From the NCBI RefSeq assembly GCF_004919045.1, contig NZ_SWDW01000003.1, positions 124,001 through 188,000 of the forward strand: a DNA stretch of 64,000 nt. The letters are read 5' to 3'. Shown in pieces: positions 50,676 to 61,269 of the stretch (positions are counted from its first letter, which is position 1; each line of letters opens with the position of its first letter). Position numbers and translations under genes: made by a program. Source of the DNA: Sinomonas albida (GTDB lineage Bacteria; Actinomycetota; Actinomycetes; Actinomycetales; Micrococcaceae). The notes beneath the pieces are model-generated. The model was not told the DNA's origin and ran no database searches. It saw only the letters and a list, made by a program, of their open reading frames with translations.

Positions 50676-51890
50676 CTACCCGACCTCCGTTGCGCGCGCG
50701 GCGACGAACGCCCGCACGGCGGTCTCGACGTCGTCCGCAGTGTGCGCCGCGGAGAGCTGGACGCGGATCCGGGCCCGGCCCTTCGGCACCACCGGGTAGG
50801 AGAAGGCCGTGACATAGACGCCGTGGGCGAGCATCTCCGCGGCAATCCGGCCCGCGAGTGCGGCGTCGCCGAACATGACCGGGACGATCGCGTGCTCGCC
50901 GGGGAGGAGCTCGAAGCCCTCCTCGCTCATGCGCCGCCGGAAGTGGGCGGCGTTCTCGAAGAGCCGCTCGCGCAGCTCGCCCGAGCCGGCCACGAGGTCG
51001 AGTGCCCGCAGCGTCGCGGCAACAATCGCAGGCGCCACGGAGTTGGAGAACAGATAGGGGCGCGCCTTCTGGCGCAGGATCGCGACGATCTCGGCCCGAC
51101 CCGAGACGTAGCCGCCTGACGCGCCGCCGAGCGCCTTGCCGAACGTGCCGGTGTAGATGTCGATGCGGTCGGAGACTCCGGCGTGCTCGGGCGTTCCCGC
51201 GCCCGTCGCGCCCATGAAGCCGACTGCGTGGGAATCGTCCACCATGACCATCGCCCCGTAGCGCTCGGCGAGGTCGCAGATCTCCCTGAGCGGCGCGAGG
51301 TAGCCGTCCATGGAGAACACGCCGTCGGTGACGATGAGCGTCCGCCGGGCGCCCACGCCGTCGTTCATGGCGGCCGACTCGCGCAGGCGAGCCTCAAGCT
51401 CGCCCATGTCGCGGTTAGCGTAGCGGAAGCGCGCCGCCTTGGAGAGGCGGATGCCGTCGATGATCGATGCGTGGTTGAGGGCGTCGGAGATCACGGCGTC
51501 GTCGGGCCCGAGCAGGGCCTCGAACACCCCGCCGTTCGCATCGAAGCAGCTCGAGAACAGGATCGTCTCCTCGGTCCCGAGGAACTCGGACACGCGGCGC
51601 TCGAGCGCGAGGTGCGAATCCTGGGTTCCGCAGATGAAGCGCACGGACGCCATGCCGAAGCCGCGCTCGTCCAGCGCGTGCTTCGCTGCGGCGATGAGCT
51701 CCGGGTGATCCGCGAGGCCCAGGTAGTTGTTCGCGCAGAAGTTGAGCACCTCCCCCGCGGGGGCGTCGAGCGGGCCGGCCTGGATATGGGACGACTGCGG
51801 CGAGTCGATGTGCCGCTCCTCCTTGAACGTCCCTGCCGCTCGGATCTCCGCGAGCTCAGCCGCGAGCTGCTCCTTGACGCCTGCGAACAT
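50676..51890 (-). CDS. kbl: Glycine C-acetyltransferase
   Basis: A 404-residue PLP enzyme that cleaves 2-amino-3-ketobutyrate with CoA to glycine and acetyl-CoA. The start at 51890 gives [17 protein letters not shown]. Marks are [20 protein letters not shown], the Asp/His region [14 protein letters not shown], and the PLP-lysine segment [11 protein letters not shown]. It lies 41 bp after tdh on the same strand, so the pair forms the threonine-to-glycine pathway. Confidence 0.95.
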   Translation of the reverse strand: MFAGVKEQLAAELAEIRAAGTFKEERHIDSPQSSHIQAGPLDAPAGEVLNFCANNYLGLADHPELIAAAKHALDERGFGMASVRFICGTQDSHLALERRVSEFLGTEETILFSSCFDANGGVFEALLGPDDAVISDALNHASIIDGIRLSKAARFRYANRDMGELEARLRESAAMNDGVGARRTLIVTDGVFSMDGYLAPLREICDLAERYGAMVMVDDSHAVGFMGATGAGTPEHAGVSDRIDIYTGTFGKALGGASGGYVSGRAEIVAILRQKARPYLFSNSVAPAIVAATLRALDLVAGSGELRERLFENAAHFRRRMSEEGFELLPGEHAIVPVMFGDAALAGRIAAEMLAHGVYVTAFSYPVVPKGRARIRVQLSAAHTADDVETAVRAFVAARATEVG

Positions 51891-51931
51891 GTGTCTGCCC
51901 TTCTCCTCTTCCCTGAACTTCCGCTTCTGCC

Positions 51932-52978
51932 CTAAACGCCCGACCAGTCCAGCACCACTTTGCCGCCCCGGCCAGAGCGGGCGACGGCGAAGCCCTCCTC
52001 CCAGCGGGAGGCCGGGAGGACGTCGGTCACCACCGCGGCGACGTTGCGGTGCAGGACCGGGTCGGACGAGAGCATGGCGCTCATGGCGTACCACGTCTCG
52101 AACATCTCGCGGCCGTAGATTCCCTTGAGCGTGAGCATGTGGGTGACGATCTTGCCCCAGTCGACCTGGATCGGCTGGGCGGGCAGGCCAAGCATCGCGA
52201 TGCGGCCGCCGTGGTTCATGTTCTCGATCATCTCGGGGAGCGCCGAAGGGTGGCCGGACATCTCAAAGCCCACGTCGAAGCCCTCGCGCATTCCGAGCTC
52301 ACGCTGAGCCTCGCGAACGCTCATGCTCGAGACGTCGACCGCGAGGTCCACGCCCATACCGCGGGCGAGCTCGAGCCGCGGAGCGGACACGTCCGTGATG
52401 GCGATCTTGCGGGCGCCGGCGTGCCGGGCCACCGAGATGGCCATGAGTCCGATCGGCCCCGCGCCGGTGATGAGAACGTCCTCGCCCACGAGCGGAAAGC
52501 TCAGGGCCGTGTGGACGGCATTGCCGAACGGGTCGAAGATCGCGCCAAGCTCGGGCGTGATCGACGGATCGTGATGGACCCACACGTTCGTCTCAGGGAT
52601 CACGACGTACTCGGCGAACGCACCGTCGCGCTGCACCCCGACGCTTGAGACGTTGATGCACATCTGGCGGCGGCCGGCACGGCAGTTTCGGCACATCCCG
52701 CACACGATATGGCCCTCGCCGGAGACGCGGTCGCCGACCTTGACCACGCGGACCTCGCTGCCCACCTCGACGACCTCGCCGTAGAACTCGTGGCCGGGGA
52801 CGAGCGGGAGATTGATCATGGACTGCGCCGTCGCGTCCCATGACTGGATGTGGAGGTCGGTGCCGCAGATGCCGGTCGCGAGGACGCGGATCTTGACGTC
52901 GGCAGGGCCTGCCTGCGGCTCCGGGCGCTCGACGAGCTCGAAGCCGGGCTGGGGACCGGCCTTGAAGAGGGCTTTCAT
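51932..52978 (-). CDS. tdh: L-threonine 3-dehydrogenase
   Basis: A 348-residue zinc alcohol dehydrogenase-type enzyme that oxidises threonine to 2-amino-3-ketobutyrate with NAD. The catalytic zinc Cys is in [12 protein letters not shown], with GHEFYGEV (His). The structural Cys4 cluster is [15 protein letters not shown]. The Rossmann loop is [14 protein letters not shown]. The ATG at 52978 is the usual start, and 52990 is possible. It is the first gene of the tdh-kbl pair. Confidence 0.94.
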   Translation of the reverse strand: MKALFKAGPQPGFELVERPEPQAGPADVKIRVLATGICGTDLHIQSWDATAQSMINLPLVPGHEFYGEVVEVGSEVRVVKVGDRVSGEGHIVCGMCRNCRAGRRQMCINVSSVGVQRDGAFAEYVVIPETNVWVHHDPSITPELGAIFDPFGNAVHTALSFPLVGEDVLITGAGPIGLMAISVARHAGARKIAITDVSAPRLELARGMGVDLAVDVSSMSVREAQRELGMREGFDVGFEMSGHPSALPEMIENMNHGGRIAMLGLPAQPIQVDWGKIVTHMLTLKGIYGREMFETWYAMSAMLSSDPVLHRNVAAVVTDVLPASRWEEGFAVARSGRGGKVVLDWSGV

Positions 52979-53155
52979 GAGGCCATTCAAGGCCAGCCGA
53001 CGGCTTAGAACAACAGCAGGTGTCTCAAGCGACGGTTTAGCATGCCTTACGCTACGGACGCCTCAGTGCCACCGCGGCTCAGTGTCACGCGCAGGGATAT
53101 CGTTGAGGTTGCGGGCGCCGCAGGGGTCGGCGCCGTCCGTCCTAGGGGGCTCCGG

Positions 53156-53497
53156 ATGTACTACTCGAAGTTTCGTCTGCCCGGCGCGATCTGTGCAGGC
53201 TTGCTCTGCTGCGGATGCCTCGCGATCTCCATCCCGTTCCCCGGAAAGTACCCATGGGTGGCGTGGACGACCGCTGGGATCGCCCTGATGTCCCTCCTCG
53301 CCACCGCCACCCTGAGGCCTCGGCCTCGAATCGGCGCCGTTCTCTTCATGGTGGCGGGGCTCAGCGGGGCGGTCTTCACGTCTGCGAGTGGCATCCACAT
53401 GCCGACAGAGCTCGCCGTGTGGGCATGGGTCGTGATTGCGCTGGCCCTCGCGACGGTGGGCCTCGTCGAGCAGGCCGAGTCACGCGCCGACCCGTGA
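53156..53497 (+). CDS. Uncharacterised three- or four-helix membrane protein
   Basis: A 113-residue protein with hydrophobic segments around GAICAGLLCCGCLAI, VAWTTAGIALMSLLATA, IGAVLFMVAGLSGAVF and LAVWAWVVIALALATVGLV. The start at 53156 has GGGGG seven bases upstream. The longer frame to 53042 lacks a good site. No family recognised. It lies between the tdh promoter and a LysR gene. Confidence 0.5.
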   Translation: MYYSKFRLPGAICAGLLCCGCLAISIPFPGKYPWVAWTTAGIALMSLLATATLRPRPRIGAVLFMVAGLSGAVFTSASGIHMPTELAVWAWVVIALALATVGLVEQAESRADP

Positions 53498-53583
53498 GCC
53501 CAGAACACGGGGAAAGCGCGAGTCAGGGCCTCAAAAAATTAGCAGAACAGAGAGTGTCGAGGCCAACAGTTTAGGATTCACTT

Positions 53584-54549
53584 ATGGATGTTCGGCAACT
53601 GCAGATTCTCCGCGAGCTCGGGGAGCTGGGGAGCGTCAAGGCGGTCGCCGAGGAACTGCTCGTCACTCCGTCGGCCGTGTCGCAGCAGCTCGCGCTCCTG
53701 ACCCGCAGCGCGGGCGTGCCGCTCACCCGCAAGGAGGGCCGCTCGCTCGTCCTCACCGACGCAGGCAAGGTGCTCGCGGAGGCGGGCGGCGCCGTCGTCC
53801 GCGCCATGGCCGATGCGCGCGCGGCCATCGGCACCTACCACGAGGACGCGGCGGGGACGGTCTCGGTGAGCGCCTTCCACTCCGCGGGCCAAGCCCTGTT
53901 CGGGCGGCTCGCCGCGCGCCTCGCGGCAGGAACGAACGACGTCGCCGCACCTCGCCTGAGGTTGGCCGACGAGGACGTGCCCCAGCACGGCTTCCCCGCG
54001 CTCACGGCGCGCTACGACGTCGTGCTCGCCCACCGCATGGCGCACAGCGAGGAATGGCCCCTCGACCGGCTCGTCGTGGTCCCGCTCGTGAAGGAGCCCT
54101 TCGACGTCGCCCTCCCTACGGGCCATCCGCTCGCGGCCCGACCGTCCCTGACCGCTGGCGATGTCGCCGGCGAGGCATGGGTCTCGAGCCGCCAGGGCTA
54201 TTCGCCCGCGGATGTGCTCGCGGCGATCGGCGCAGTAGCCAGCCACGCACCCGAGGTCGCGCACCGCATCAACGACTACTCGACGGTCGCCGCGGTCGTG
54301 GCGGGCGGAGGCGTCCTCGGGCTGCTCCCCCGCTACACCGCTGCGATCGGCCTGCCGCCCGGCGTCGTGCTGCGCCCGCTCGAGGGCATCGCGACGCGAC
54401 GCAGCATCGACCTTCTGATCAGGCCCGAGAACGCGCGACGGCACTCGGTGCGCGCGGTCACGGACGCCCTGCATGGGCTCGTCGCCGAAATCGTCGTGGA
54501 GGCAGAGTCGCGGGCCCGCGCGTCAGCCGAGGGATTGGCCGCAGGCTAG
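53584..54549 (+). CDS. LysR-type transcriptional regulator
   Basis: A 321-residue regulator. The N-terminal winged helix is LQILRELGELGSVKAVAEEL followed by VTPSAVSQQLALLTRSAG. The effector domain occupies about 90-300. The length is standard. It overlaps the convergent secreted-protein gene by four bases. Its target is unknown. The usual divergent partner gene is missing, because the preceding gene is on the same strand. Confidence 0.93.
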   Translation: MDVRQLQILRELGELGSVKAVAEELLVTPSAVSQQLALLTRSAGVPLTRKEGRSLVLTDAGKVLAEAGGAVVRAMADARAAIGTYHEDAAGTVSVSAFHSAGQALFGRLAARLAAGTNDVAAPRLRLADEDVPQHGFPALTARYDVVLAHRMAHSEEWPLDRLVVVPLVKEPFDVALPTGHPLAARPSLTAGDVAGEAWVSSRQGYSPADVLAAIGAVASHAPEVAHRINDYSTVAAVVAGGGVLGLLPRYTAAIGLPPGVVLRPLEGIATRRSIDLLIRPENARRHSVRAVTDALHGLVAEIVVEAESRARASAEGLAAG

Positions 54550-55226
54550 GACGTGCTCGACGGCGAGGGCGAAGGCTTCGTCGTCGACGGCGCGGACGGC
54601 TTGGACGACTGGGTACCCGGCGACTGGGTACTCGGGGATTCGGTGCCCTGGCCGCTCTCGCGATGCTGCCCGAAGCCCTGGCGCATCTCCTTGCCGGGGA
54701 ACGGACCCTTCTTGACCTGCTGCGCCACGTAGTCGCTGCCGGACTGAACGGCGCGAACCATGATCGTGTCGCCCTTGGCAAGGTCGCCGGACTTGATGGC
54801 CGCGCCCTTGGGCTGATCCTGCGACGAGAATTGGGTCGAGCTGTTGAGCGTGTAGCTCTGGGTGAATCCGTCGTCGCTCTTGACCGTGACCTTCGTGTCG
54901 CTCACGTCGGTGACCGTGCCGCGCTGCACGAAGACGGTCTGGATCGTGCCGTCAGCCTTCTTGACGGTCATCTGGCCGTGCAGGGTCTCAGCGCCGACCT
55001 GGCCCGCGCCCGGCTTTGCGAGGTGCTTGCCCGGGTGGGCACTCGCGCTCGCGCTCGGAGTGGGCGACGGCGAGTTGGTGGCGTTGGCCGCCAAGGCGGC
55101 GGCGCTCCCTACACCGGCAAGGCCGACGACGACGGCGCCCACCACGAGTCCGCGGCGCACGTGGCGGCGCGGCGGGAGCTGCGACGTCGGCGGAGTCGGG
55201 GGAACAGGTGGATAGGAGTTGCTCAT
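54546..55226 (-). CDS. Membrane-anchored DUF5666-like protein with Ser/Pro/Thr-rich ends
   Basis: A 226-residue protein. A proline-rich start precedes a membrane helix (RGLVVGAVVVGLAGVGSAAA), then a Ser/Pro/Ala-rich linker. The core at about 80-175 is a small beta-rich domain with TVFVQRGTVTDVSDTKVTVK and FTQSYTLNSSTQF, as in DUF5666-type proteins. The C-terminal 45 residues are Ser/Thr/Pro-rich and probably disordered. The start at 55226 has a weak ribosome site. It is likely exported or cell-surface. Function unknown. Confidence 0.75.
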   Translation of the reverse strand: MSNSYPPVPPTPPTSQLPPRRHVRRGLVVGAVVVGLAGVGSAAALAANATNSPSPTPSASASAHPGKHLAKPGAGQVGAETLHGQMTVKKADGTIQTVFVQRGTVTDVSDTKVTVKSDDGFTQSYTLNSSTQFSSQDQPKGAAIKSGDLAKGDTIMVRAVQSGSDYVAQQVKKGPFPGKEMRQGFGQHRESGQGTESPSTQSPGTQSSKPSAPSTTKPSPSPSSTS

Positions 55227-55347
55227 GCTCCCATCATCCCGCGACACGCCGGTCCATGGGCGGATCCTCAGGCAGTCGGTGGCAGATTCACAGATTCGGC
55301 AAAGACGCGGGCTGGCCCGGGTCGAGTCGATTCCCGAAGCGGTCCGG

Positions 55348-55719
55348 TCAGTTCTCGAAGAGGCAGAACGGGTGGCCCGCGGGGTCGAAGAACACGATGA
55401 CATCCTCCTGCGGCTGGTGCTCGGCCCGCGTGGCACCGCACTCTTTGGCGTGCGCGGCGGCCTTCTGAAGGTCAGCCACCTTGAGATCGAGGTGCATCAT
55501 CATCTGCTGCCGGCCCGGCTGCTCGGGCCACACGGGCCGCTGGAAGTCCTCCTCGAGCTGGAAGGACAGCTTCGGCCCGCCGCCCGGGTTGACGACCGTG
55601 GCCCACTCCCGCTCGTCGTCGCCGAGCTCCCACCCGAGGAGGTTGGCGTAGAAGCGAGCAAGCCGCTGCGGATCCGGGGCGCCCAGGACGGTGGCGTGGA
55701 GACTGATCGGTGAGCCCAT
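55348..55719 (-). CDS. VOC (glyoxalase/bleomycin-resistance) domain protein
   Basis: A 123-residue single VOC domain: SLHATVLGAPDPQRLARFYA with its His at the start, MMMHLDLKVADLQKA in the middle, and FFDPAGHPFCLFEN at the end. The three metal-ligand positions (His, His, Glu) are visible. The reaction is unknown. It stands alone upstream of gatB on the same strand, separated by the gatB terminator hairpin. Confidence 0.88.
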   Translation of the reverse strand: MGSPISLHATVLGAPDPQRLARFYANLLGWELGDDEREWATVVNPGGGPKLSFQLEEDFQRPVWPEQPGRQQMMMHLDLKVADLQKAAAHAKECGATRAEHQPQEDVIVFFDPAGHPFCLFEN

Positions 55720-55739
55720 GGCGCCCAGCTTAAAGGCGC

Positions 55740-55772
55740 GCCGCCGGGCCCAGAAGGTCTGGACCCGGCGGC
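55740..55772 (-). terminator. Terminator hairpin after gatB
   Basis: A 15-bp stem with one C-A mismatch and a 3-nt loop, starting 34 bp after the gatB stop. On the minus strand GCGCCTTTAA follows shortly after. It separates gatCAB from the VOC gene downstream. Confidence 0.65.
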
Positions 55773-55806
55773 TTGCGGCTGTGCTGGGGACGGCGCGCGA
55801 CGATCG

Positions 55807-57312
55807 CTACGCGCTGACGCCCAGCCGCTCGAGGATGAGCTCCTTCACGCGGCCCGCGTCGGCCTGGCCGCGCGTGGCCTTCATGACCCCGCCGACGATC
55901 GCGCCGACGGCCTGGACCTTGCCGGCGCGGATCTTGTCGGCGACGTCTGGCTGGGCCGCGAGGGCCGCGTCGATCGCCTCGAGGAGGGGGCCGTCGTCGG
56001 ACACGAGCACGAGCCCGCGCGCCTCCATGACCTGCGTCGGCGTACCCTCGCCGGCGATGACACCGTCGAGGACCTGCCCCGCCATCTTGTTGTTGAGCTT
56101 GCCGCCCTCCACGAGGCCGTTCAGCTCGACGATGGCTGCGGCACTCACGCCGAGCTCGGCCGGGTCGACGTCGGCGACCTTCGCGCGTCCGACGATCTCG
56201 CCCATCCACCACTTGCGGGCGGCGGCCGCCGAGGCGCCCGCGGAGATCGTCTCCTCGATGGCGTCCATGACGCCTGCGTTGACCACGTCACGGAACTCAG
56301 GGTCGGAATAGCCCCACGCCGTCTTGAGGCGCTTGCGGCGCTCGGCGGGCGGCTCGGGGAGCTGGGCTCGCAGCGACTCGACCCACTCGCGGCTCGCGTG
56401 GATCGGGACCAGGTCCGGCTCGGGGAAGTAGCGGTAGTCGTCAGCGTCGCTCTTGGGGCGGCCCGCCGTCGTCGTCCGCGTGTCCTCATGCCAGTGGCGC
56501 GTCTCCTGGGTGACCTTCGCCCCCGCCGCGAGGACGGCCGCGTGGCGCTGGATCTCGAAGCGCACGGCGTGCTCGACGGACCGCAGCGAGTTGACGTTCT
56601 TCGTCTCCGAGCGGATGCCGAACTTCGTGGCGCCCTTCGGCATGAGCGAGACGTTGGCGTCGCAACGGACGTTGCCGCGCTCCATGCGGGCGTCGGAGAC
56701 CCCGAGGTTCTTGACGATCTCACGGATCGCGGCGACGTACGCGCGGGCCAGCTCGGGCGCGCGGCGGCCGGCGCCGACGATCGGCTTCGTGACAATCTCG
56801 ACGAGCGGGACGCCCGCGCGGTTGTAGTCGACGAGCGAATACTCGGCGCCCTGGATGCGGCCAGCCGCGCCGCCCAGATGCGTGAGCTTGCCCGCGTCCT
56901 CCTCCATATGCGCGCGCTCGATCTCGACGCGGAACACCTCGCCGTCCTCCAGCTCGATGTCGATCCAGCCATCGTGCGCGATGGGCTCGTCGTACTGCGA
57001 GGTCTGGAAGTTCTTCGGTGTGTCCGGGTAGAAGTAGTTCTTCCGCGCGAAGCGGCACGACTCGGCGATCTCGCAGTTGAGGGCAAGGCCGATCTTGATC
57101 GACGATTCGACCGCGGCCTTGTTCACCACTGGGAGCACGCCGGGCAGGCCGAGGTCGACCTCGTTGACGTTCGTGTTCGGATCGTCGCCGAAGGCGTTCG
57201 GAGCCGAGGAGAACATCTTGGTCTTCGTGTTGAGCTCCACGTGGACCTCGAAGCCGAGGACCGGGTCGAATTGCTCCATGGCCTCGTCGAAGGTCAGGGT
57301 TGCATCAGCCAT
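55807..57312 (-). CDS. gatB: Asp-tRNA(Asn)/Glu-tRNA(Gln) amidotransferase subunit B
   Basis: A 501-residue subunit of the GatCAB complex, which amidates Glu-tRNA(Gln) and Asp-tRNA(Asn). Landmarks are [35 protein letters not shown], the ATP-binding region and the conserved EQDAGK-equivalent stretch [13 protein letters not shown]. The last 150 residues form the GatB/Yqey tail, which binds tRNA. It starts on the base directly after the gatA stop codon, with a GGAGG site inside gatA. Confidence 0.96.
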   Translation of the reverse strand: MADATLTFDEAMEQFDPVLGFEVHVELNTKTKMFSSAPNAFGDDPNTNVNEVDLGLPGVLPVVNKAAVESSIKIGLALNCEIAESCRFARKNYFYPDTPKNFQTSQYDEPIAHDGWIDIELEDGEVFRVEIERAHMEEDAGKLTHLGGAAGRIQGAEYSLVDYNRAGVPLVEIVTKPIVGAGRRAPELARAYVAAIREIVKNLGVSDARMERGNVRCDANVSLMPKGATKFGIRSETKNVNSLRSVEHAVRFEIQRHAAVLAAGAKVTQETRHWHEDTRTTTAGRPKSDADDYRYFPEPDLVPIHASREWVESLRAQLPEPPAERRKRLKTAWGYSDPEFRDVVNAGVMDAIEETISAGASAAAARKWWMGEIVGRAKVADVDPAELGVSAAAIVELNGLVEGGKLNNKMAGQVLDGVIAGEGTPTQVMEARGLVLVSDDGPLLEAIDAALAAQPDVADKIRAGKVQAVGAIVGGVMKATRGQADAGRVKELILERLGVSA

Positions 57313-58848
57313 TTACTTCACACCTCCGGTCTTCTCGGTCCCGAGGACCGGAGCTTTGGCGAGCAGGGGGCCACCCCACTGAGCCTCAAGCAGGGACTCC
57401 AGCGCCGCTCCCACGCGGTAGAGGCGTGCGTCCTCGCGGGCCGGGGCGAGGAGCTGGATCCCGACGGGCAGGCCGTCCTCGTCCGCCAAGCCGCCCGGGA
57501 GCGAGAGTCCGGGGACGCCGGCGAGGTTCGCCGGGATCGTCGCGACGTCGTTGAGGTACATGGCCAGCGGGTCGTCGAGCTTCTCGCCCAGCTTGAAGGC
57601 CGTGGTCGGCGCGGTCGGCGAAATGAGCAGATCGGCCTGCGCGAACGCGGCGTCGAAGTCGCGCTGGATGAGCGTGCGGACTTTCTGCGCCGAGCCGTAG
57701 TACGCGTCGTAGTAGCCGGCCGAGAGCGCGTACGTGCCGAGGATGATGCGGCGCTTGGCCTCCGCGCCGAACCCGGCCGCGCGCGTCGCGCCCATGACGC
57801 GCTCGATGGTGAGCGGGCCGTCCTGCGGGAGGACGCGAAGTCCGTAGCGGACGCCGTCGAACTTCGCGAGGTTGGAGGAAACCTCGGAGGGCATGATGAG
57901 GTAGTACGCGCCGAGCGCGTACTTGAAGTTGGGGCACGAGACCTCGACGATCTGTGCGCCGGCACCGCGCAGCAGCTCGACCGCGTCGCGGAACCTCGCC
58001 TCGACGCCGGGCTGGAAGCCCTCGCCGCCGAGTTCCTTGACGATGCCGATGCGCAGCCCCTCGACACTGCCGCTGCGGGCCGCGGCGGCGAGCGTGTCGA
58101 ACGAGTCCGTGAGGGACGTCGAATCGAAGGGGTCGTGGCCGCCCACAAGCTCCTGGAGCAGCGCGGCGTCGAGCACCGAGCGCGACACCGGGCCGATCTG
58201 GTCGAGGCTGGACGCCATCGCAATCGCGCCGTACCGGGAGACGGCGCCGTAGGTCGGCTTGACCCCGACGGTTCCGGTCACGGCGCCGGGCTGGCGGATG
58301 GATCCGCCGGTGTCCGTGCCGAGCGCGAGCGGCGCCTCGAAGGCAGCGACGGCGGCAGCGGAGCCGCCTCCCGAGCCACCGGGAATCCGGTCGAGGTCCC
58401 ACGGGTTGCGCGTCGGGCCGAATGCCGAGTGCTCGGTCGAGGAGCCCATCGCGAACTCGTCGAGGTTGGTCTTCCCGAGGATCGGGAGCTTCGCGGCGCG
58501 GATCTTCTTGATGACGGTCGCGTCGTAGGGGCTCATCCAGCCCTCGAGGATGCGGGAGCCGGCCGTCGTCGGCTGGCCTACCGTGACGATGAGGTCCTTG
58601 ATGGCAATCGGCACGCCGGCCATCGGGTGGAGCCCCGCGGCGTCCTCCCCGCCCGCGGCGCGGATCGCGTCGACCTCGCGGGCGACAGTGAGTGCCTCCT
58701 CGGTGTTGACGTGCAGGAACGCGTGGACCTGCCCGTCGACGTCGCCAATGCGGTCGAGGTGAGCCTGGGTGACCTCCTCGGAGGAGACCTCCTTGGCGGA
58801 CAGCTTCGCGGCCAGCTGCGCGGCCGTGCTGGTGATCAGCTCGTTCAT
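57313..58848 (-). CDS. gatA: Asp-tRNA(Asn)/Glu-tRNA(Gln) amidotransferase subunit A
   Basis: A 511-residue amidase-signature enzyme that supplies ammonia from glutamine. The Lys-Ser-Ser triad is visible as [10 protein letters not shown] (Lys), [11 protein letters not shown] (first Ser) and [15 protein letters not shown] (cis-Ser and nucleophile). The start at 58848 gives [16 protein letters not shown]. The long frame to 59415 was rejected because it runs through gatC. gatA starts 8 bp after gatC and ends directly before gatB. Confidence 0.96.
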   Translation of the reverse strand: MNELITSTAAQLAAKLSAKEVSSEEVTQAHLDRIGDVDGQVHAFLHVNTEEALTVAREVDAIRAAGGEDAAGLHPMAGVPIAIKDLIVTVGQPTTAGSRILEGWMSPYDATVIKKIRAAKLPILGKTNLDEFAMGSSTEHSAFGPTRNPWDLDRIPGGSGGGSAAAVAAFEAPLALGTDTGGSIRQPGAVTGTVGVKPTYGAVSRYGAIAMASSLDQIGPVSRSVLDAALLQELVGGHDPFDSTSLTDSFDTLAAAARSGSVEGLRIGIVKELGGEGFQPGVEARFRDAVELLRGAGAQIVEVSCPNFKYALGAYYLIMPSEVSSNLAKFDGVRYGLRVLPQDGPLTIERVMGATRAAGFGAEAKRRIILGTYALSAGYYDAYYGSAQKVRTLIQRDFDAAFAQADLLISPTAPTTAFKLGEKLDDPLAMYLNDVATIPANLAGVPGLSLPGGLADEDGLPVGIQLLAPAREDARLYRVGAALESLLEAQWGGPLLAKAPVLGTEKTGGVK

Positions 58849-58856
58849 GGGGGCGC

Positions 58857-59153
58857 TCACTCCTCGTCCAGGATGGCCGGGACCCTGAAGCGGTGCTCCT
58901 CGGCGTCGGGGGCGCCAGACAGCGCCTCGGCGGGCGTGAGCACGTGGCCCACGGTGTCCTCGCGGAAGACGTTGCTGAGCGCGATCGGATGCGAGGTGGC
59001 CGGGACATCGGGGCCCGCGGCCTCGCTCACCGACTTGACGGCGTCGACGATGTGAGCGAGCTCGCCCGCCATCCTGTCCAGTTCCTCTGGGCTCATCTCG
59101 ATGCGCGCGAGCTGCGCAAGGTGCGCAACGTCGTCGCGCGTGATCTCGGCCAT
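58857..59153 (-). CDS. gatC: Asp-tRNA(Asn)/Glu-tRNA(Gln) amidotransferase subunit C
   Basis: A 98-residue stabilising subunit. The standard start is [20 protein letters not shown] at 59153, with [16 protein letters not shown] in the middle and a C-terminal half typical of actinobacteria. It leads the gatC-gatA-gatB transcript, which serves organisms lacking direct Gln- or Asn-tRNA synthetases. Confidence 0.93.
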   Translation of the reverse strand: MAEITRDDVAHLAQLARIEMSPEELDRMAGELAHIVDAVKSVSEAAGPDVPATSHPIALSNVFREDTVGHVLTPAEALSGAPDAEEHRFRVPAILDEE

Positions 59154-59255
59154 GGGTCTCCCCTGTGCGGTGGATAGGTTCGCGAACCAGTCTAGTGCGG
59201 CGCGGCGGACCACGGGTGGCATGTGATGCGGACGTCGACCGAGGCGCCAGATGCC

Positions 59256-59287
59256 CGCGATAGTTGCTCGCGATAGTTGCTCGCGAT
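59256..59287. repeat. 13-bp tandem repeat upstream of gatC
   Basis: CGCGATAGTTGCT is repeated exactly at 59256-59268 and 59269-59281 and then in part (CGCGAT). It lies in the 275-bp gap between the HNH gene and gatC. It may be a slippage product or an upstream regulatory element. Confidence 0.75.
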
Positions 59288-59363
59288 CGCGCGGAGAGCA
59301 CGGAGCGCACGGCGCAAGAACAACGCGGCACAAGACAATACGGCGCGGGGAACAACGGTGAGG

Positions 59364-59423
59364 CAGACCAGGCCTTCGCGACGCAGACCAGGCCTTCGCG
59401 ACGCCGACCAGGCATTCGCGCAG
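59364..59423. repeat. 20-bp tandem repeat between the HNH gene and gatC
   Basis: CAGACCAGGCCTTCGCGACG is repeated exactly at 59364-59383 and 59384-59403, with a third degenerate unit to 59423, ending six bases before the HNH stop. It starts 211 bp upstream of gatC and is likely transcribed at the 3' end of the HNH mRNA. The rest of the 59154-59428 gap holds no gene I can see. Confidence 0.75.
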
Positions 59424-59428
59424 GGAGG

Positions 59429-61030
59429 TCAGCCGGCGTGGCGGATCTGCTGCTCCTGCCAGGATGCGGCGCCCGGGAGCACGACCGGCGGGGAGTAGTA
59501 CTGGTGACCGGTTGGCGTGACGGTCATGATGTCGCCCTGCGGACCGAGACCGCCAGCCTCGTCAGCGCCGACGACTTGCTGCTCCCATCCGGGCGAGTCC
59601 TTGGCGTGGTTGCAGTTCTCGCAGAGTCCCTGGCCGTTCTCAACGCTGGTGTCCCCGCCCTGGGCTGCTGGGACGACGTGGTCGATGTGCCTGATCGGCG
59701 CATCGCAGAACGGCGTCCGGCACCGCTGGTCGCGGGTCTCGATGAAGTCCGCGAGCGCCCGGGGGAATCTGCGCAGCTTCGACTCCATCGCTGCGAGCTC
59801 GCCTGTCGATGGATTGAGGAACAGCCGCTTCAGCCACACCCCGGCAAGCGCAGCGGCGCCGGCCCCCGGCGGAACGCGCCCGCCCCGCAGGCCCGGGTCT
59901 GAATCGGCGTCCAAGTCAGGGTTCGCCCCCGGGCCGGTGCCCGCCCCGGAGCTAGGGTCCGCGCCCATGTCTGGGTTGGCGCGGGGGCTCGACTGTCCAG
60001 CGGCTCCGCGGGCCGTTGTGGCGATCATGCCGCGCGCCCGGGCTGCGGTGATGGTCCCGTAGCCCAAGAGCACGGCCGATTCGCGGGCGCCACCGAAGAG
60101 CGAGGCGTCGGTCATGACGAGCCCGACCCGCAGGGGCACGGCGTCCGCGTGCGCCTGGCCCGTCGCCCGCTCGACGAGCGTATCGGCGGCGACCTGCCCG
60201 ACCGTCCGCCCGTCCCCGGAGGCCCGCGCCGTGCCTGCGGCCTGCCGGAGGGCGGCCTCGACAGCTGCGGCCTGGGCCACCGGAAGGATGGCCGTGAGCT
60301 GGGCCATGGAATCAGGGAGCCGCCGGACGGTCACGCGGCGCCCGGCCTCGGCCCGACGGACCCGGGCGAGGGCGGCGGCGTCATCGATCGCGTCGACGCA
60401 CGCGCGCACCGCGTCCTGCACGGCACGATCCCCGAGCCCCTCGAGCCGACGCGGGTCCGCGCACAGTTCCCTGTCCGCCGCGGCGCGATCGGCTGGGGAG
60501 AGCACTTCCACGCCCTCGGCAACCAGGACCGCTCGGTCCTCGTTCAACCTCCCGGCGCCGAGGGCCAGCAGCGTGTGCGGCAGGTCATCGACGAGCCGCC
60601 TGGCCGCGGTGAGCAGCCTCGAGCCCTTCGACGGCGAGACACTGCGCGCCAGCGCGATCTGCGAAGCGGCCGAACGCTCCCGCACCCTAGCGGGACTTCG
60701 GCCGGTCCTGCCCTCGAGGGCCGCGGTCCGCGGATCGGCGCCGGCCTCACACAGCCCGGCGAACGCCGCCTCCGCCCTCGCCTGCTCGGCCGCAGCCGCC
60801 GCCTTGAGCCGTTCGAGCACCGCGATCCGGTCGATCAGCTCGGGTCCGGTGAGCTCGGGCCCGATCAGCTCGGGCCCGGCAAGCCCTGGCCCGCCATGCC
60901 CGGCGCCGGCCACGTTCCGGCCGGCGAACCTGCTCCCAAGACGCGTTGCGAAGGACTCGATGTCCCTGAGCGTCAGCCCGGACCCGTCACGGCCCAGCAG
61001 ATCCTCGATCTCACTCCGCCAATCCCCCAT
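59429..61030 (-). CDS. DUF222 plus HNH endonuclease protein
   Basis: A 533-residue protein. The N-terminal two thirds are the DUF222 module (for example [19 protein letters not shown] and [19 protein letters not shown]). The HNH nuclease is at about 440-490 ([18 protein letters not shown], then [19 protein letters not shown]) with both CxxC pairs and the HDH-type catalytic His visible. Gly/Pro/Asp-rich linkers join the parts. This family is often present in several copies per actinobacterial genome, and its biological role is unsettled. Confidence 0.9.
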   Translation of the reverse strand: MGDWRSEIEDLLGRDGSGLTLRDIESFATRLGSRFAGRNVAGAGHGGPGLAGPELIGPELTGPELIDRIAVLERLKAAAAAEQARAEAAFAGLCEAGADPRTAALEGRTGRSPARVRERSAASQIALARSVSPSKGSRLLTAARRLVDDLPHTLLALGAGRLNEDRAVLVAEGVEVLSPADRAAADRELCADPRRLEGLGDRAVQDAVRACVDAIDDAAALARVRRAEAGRRVTVRRLPDSMAQLTAILPVAQAAAVEAALRQAAGTARASGDGRTVGQVAADTLVERATGQAHADAVPLRVGLVMTDASLFGGARESAVLLGYGTITAARARGMIATTARGAAGQSSPRANPDMGADPSSGAGTGPGANPDLDADSDPGLRGGRVPPGAGAAALAGVWLKRLFLNPSTGELAAMESKLRRFPRALADFIETRDQRCRTPFCDAPIRHIDHVVPAAQGGDTSVENGQGLCENCNHAKDSPGWEQQVVGADEAGGLGPQGDIMTVTPTGHQYYSPPVVLPGAASWQEQQIRHAG

Positions 61031-61115
61031 GTCACAATTTTATCGAATTCTCGTTCGAGACACAACGATTGTTGAGCAGCTTATTCGAACATGATTGTGA
61101 GTACCTGCCTGGCCA

Positions 61116-61139
61116 AAGTCGGCTGAGTCCAGCCGACTT
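61116..61139 (-). terminator. Terminator hairpin after the VanZ gene
   Basis: A perfect 9-bp stem (AAGTCGGCT/AGCCGACTT) with a 6-nt loop, 130 bp after the VanZ stop and followed by a short TTT on the minus strand. The remaining 61031-61269 gap holds no other feature. Confidence 0.6.
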
Positions 61140-61269
61140 GTCGCCGCAGATACCGCGTGCTGACCTGGACTACCCCAAGAACTTCGGGCATTTCCAAGAC
61201 TGGCTCAGCCCCGATGAGTCCTGCATCAGGGGGTCGCTCTGCTGTCACGTCGAGGATGGTGGGTTGTGC

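Noticed and set aside
56398-59055. An 885-residue plus-strand open frame opposite gatB, gatA and gatC
   Set aside because: Its composition is typical of antisense frames in GC-rich DNA (Asp/Arg/Val/Leu/Ala runs), it has no recognisable motifs, and it lies entirely opposite three well-identified genes.
57313-59415. A 700-residue reading of gatA
   Set aside because: The added N-terminus overlaps gatC in another frame and the upstream repeats; the GatA N-terminus begins at 58848.
59256-59423. A possible CRISPR array
   Set aside because: The repeats are directly adjacent with no spacers, there are only two or three units, and no cas genes are in the window.
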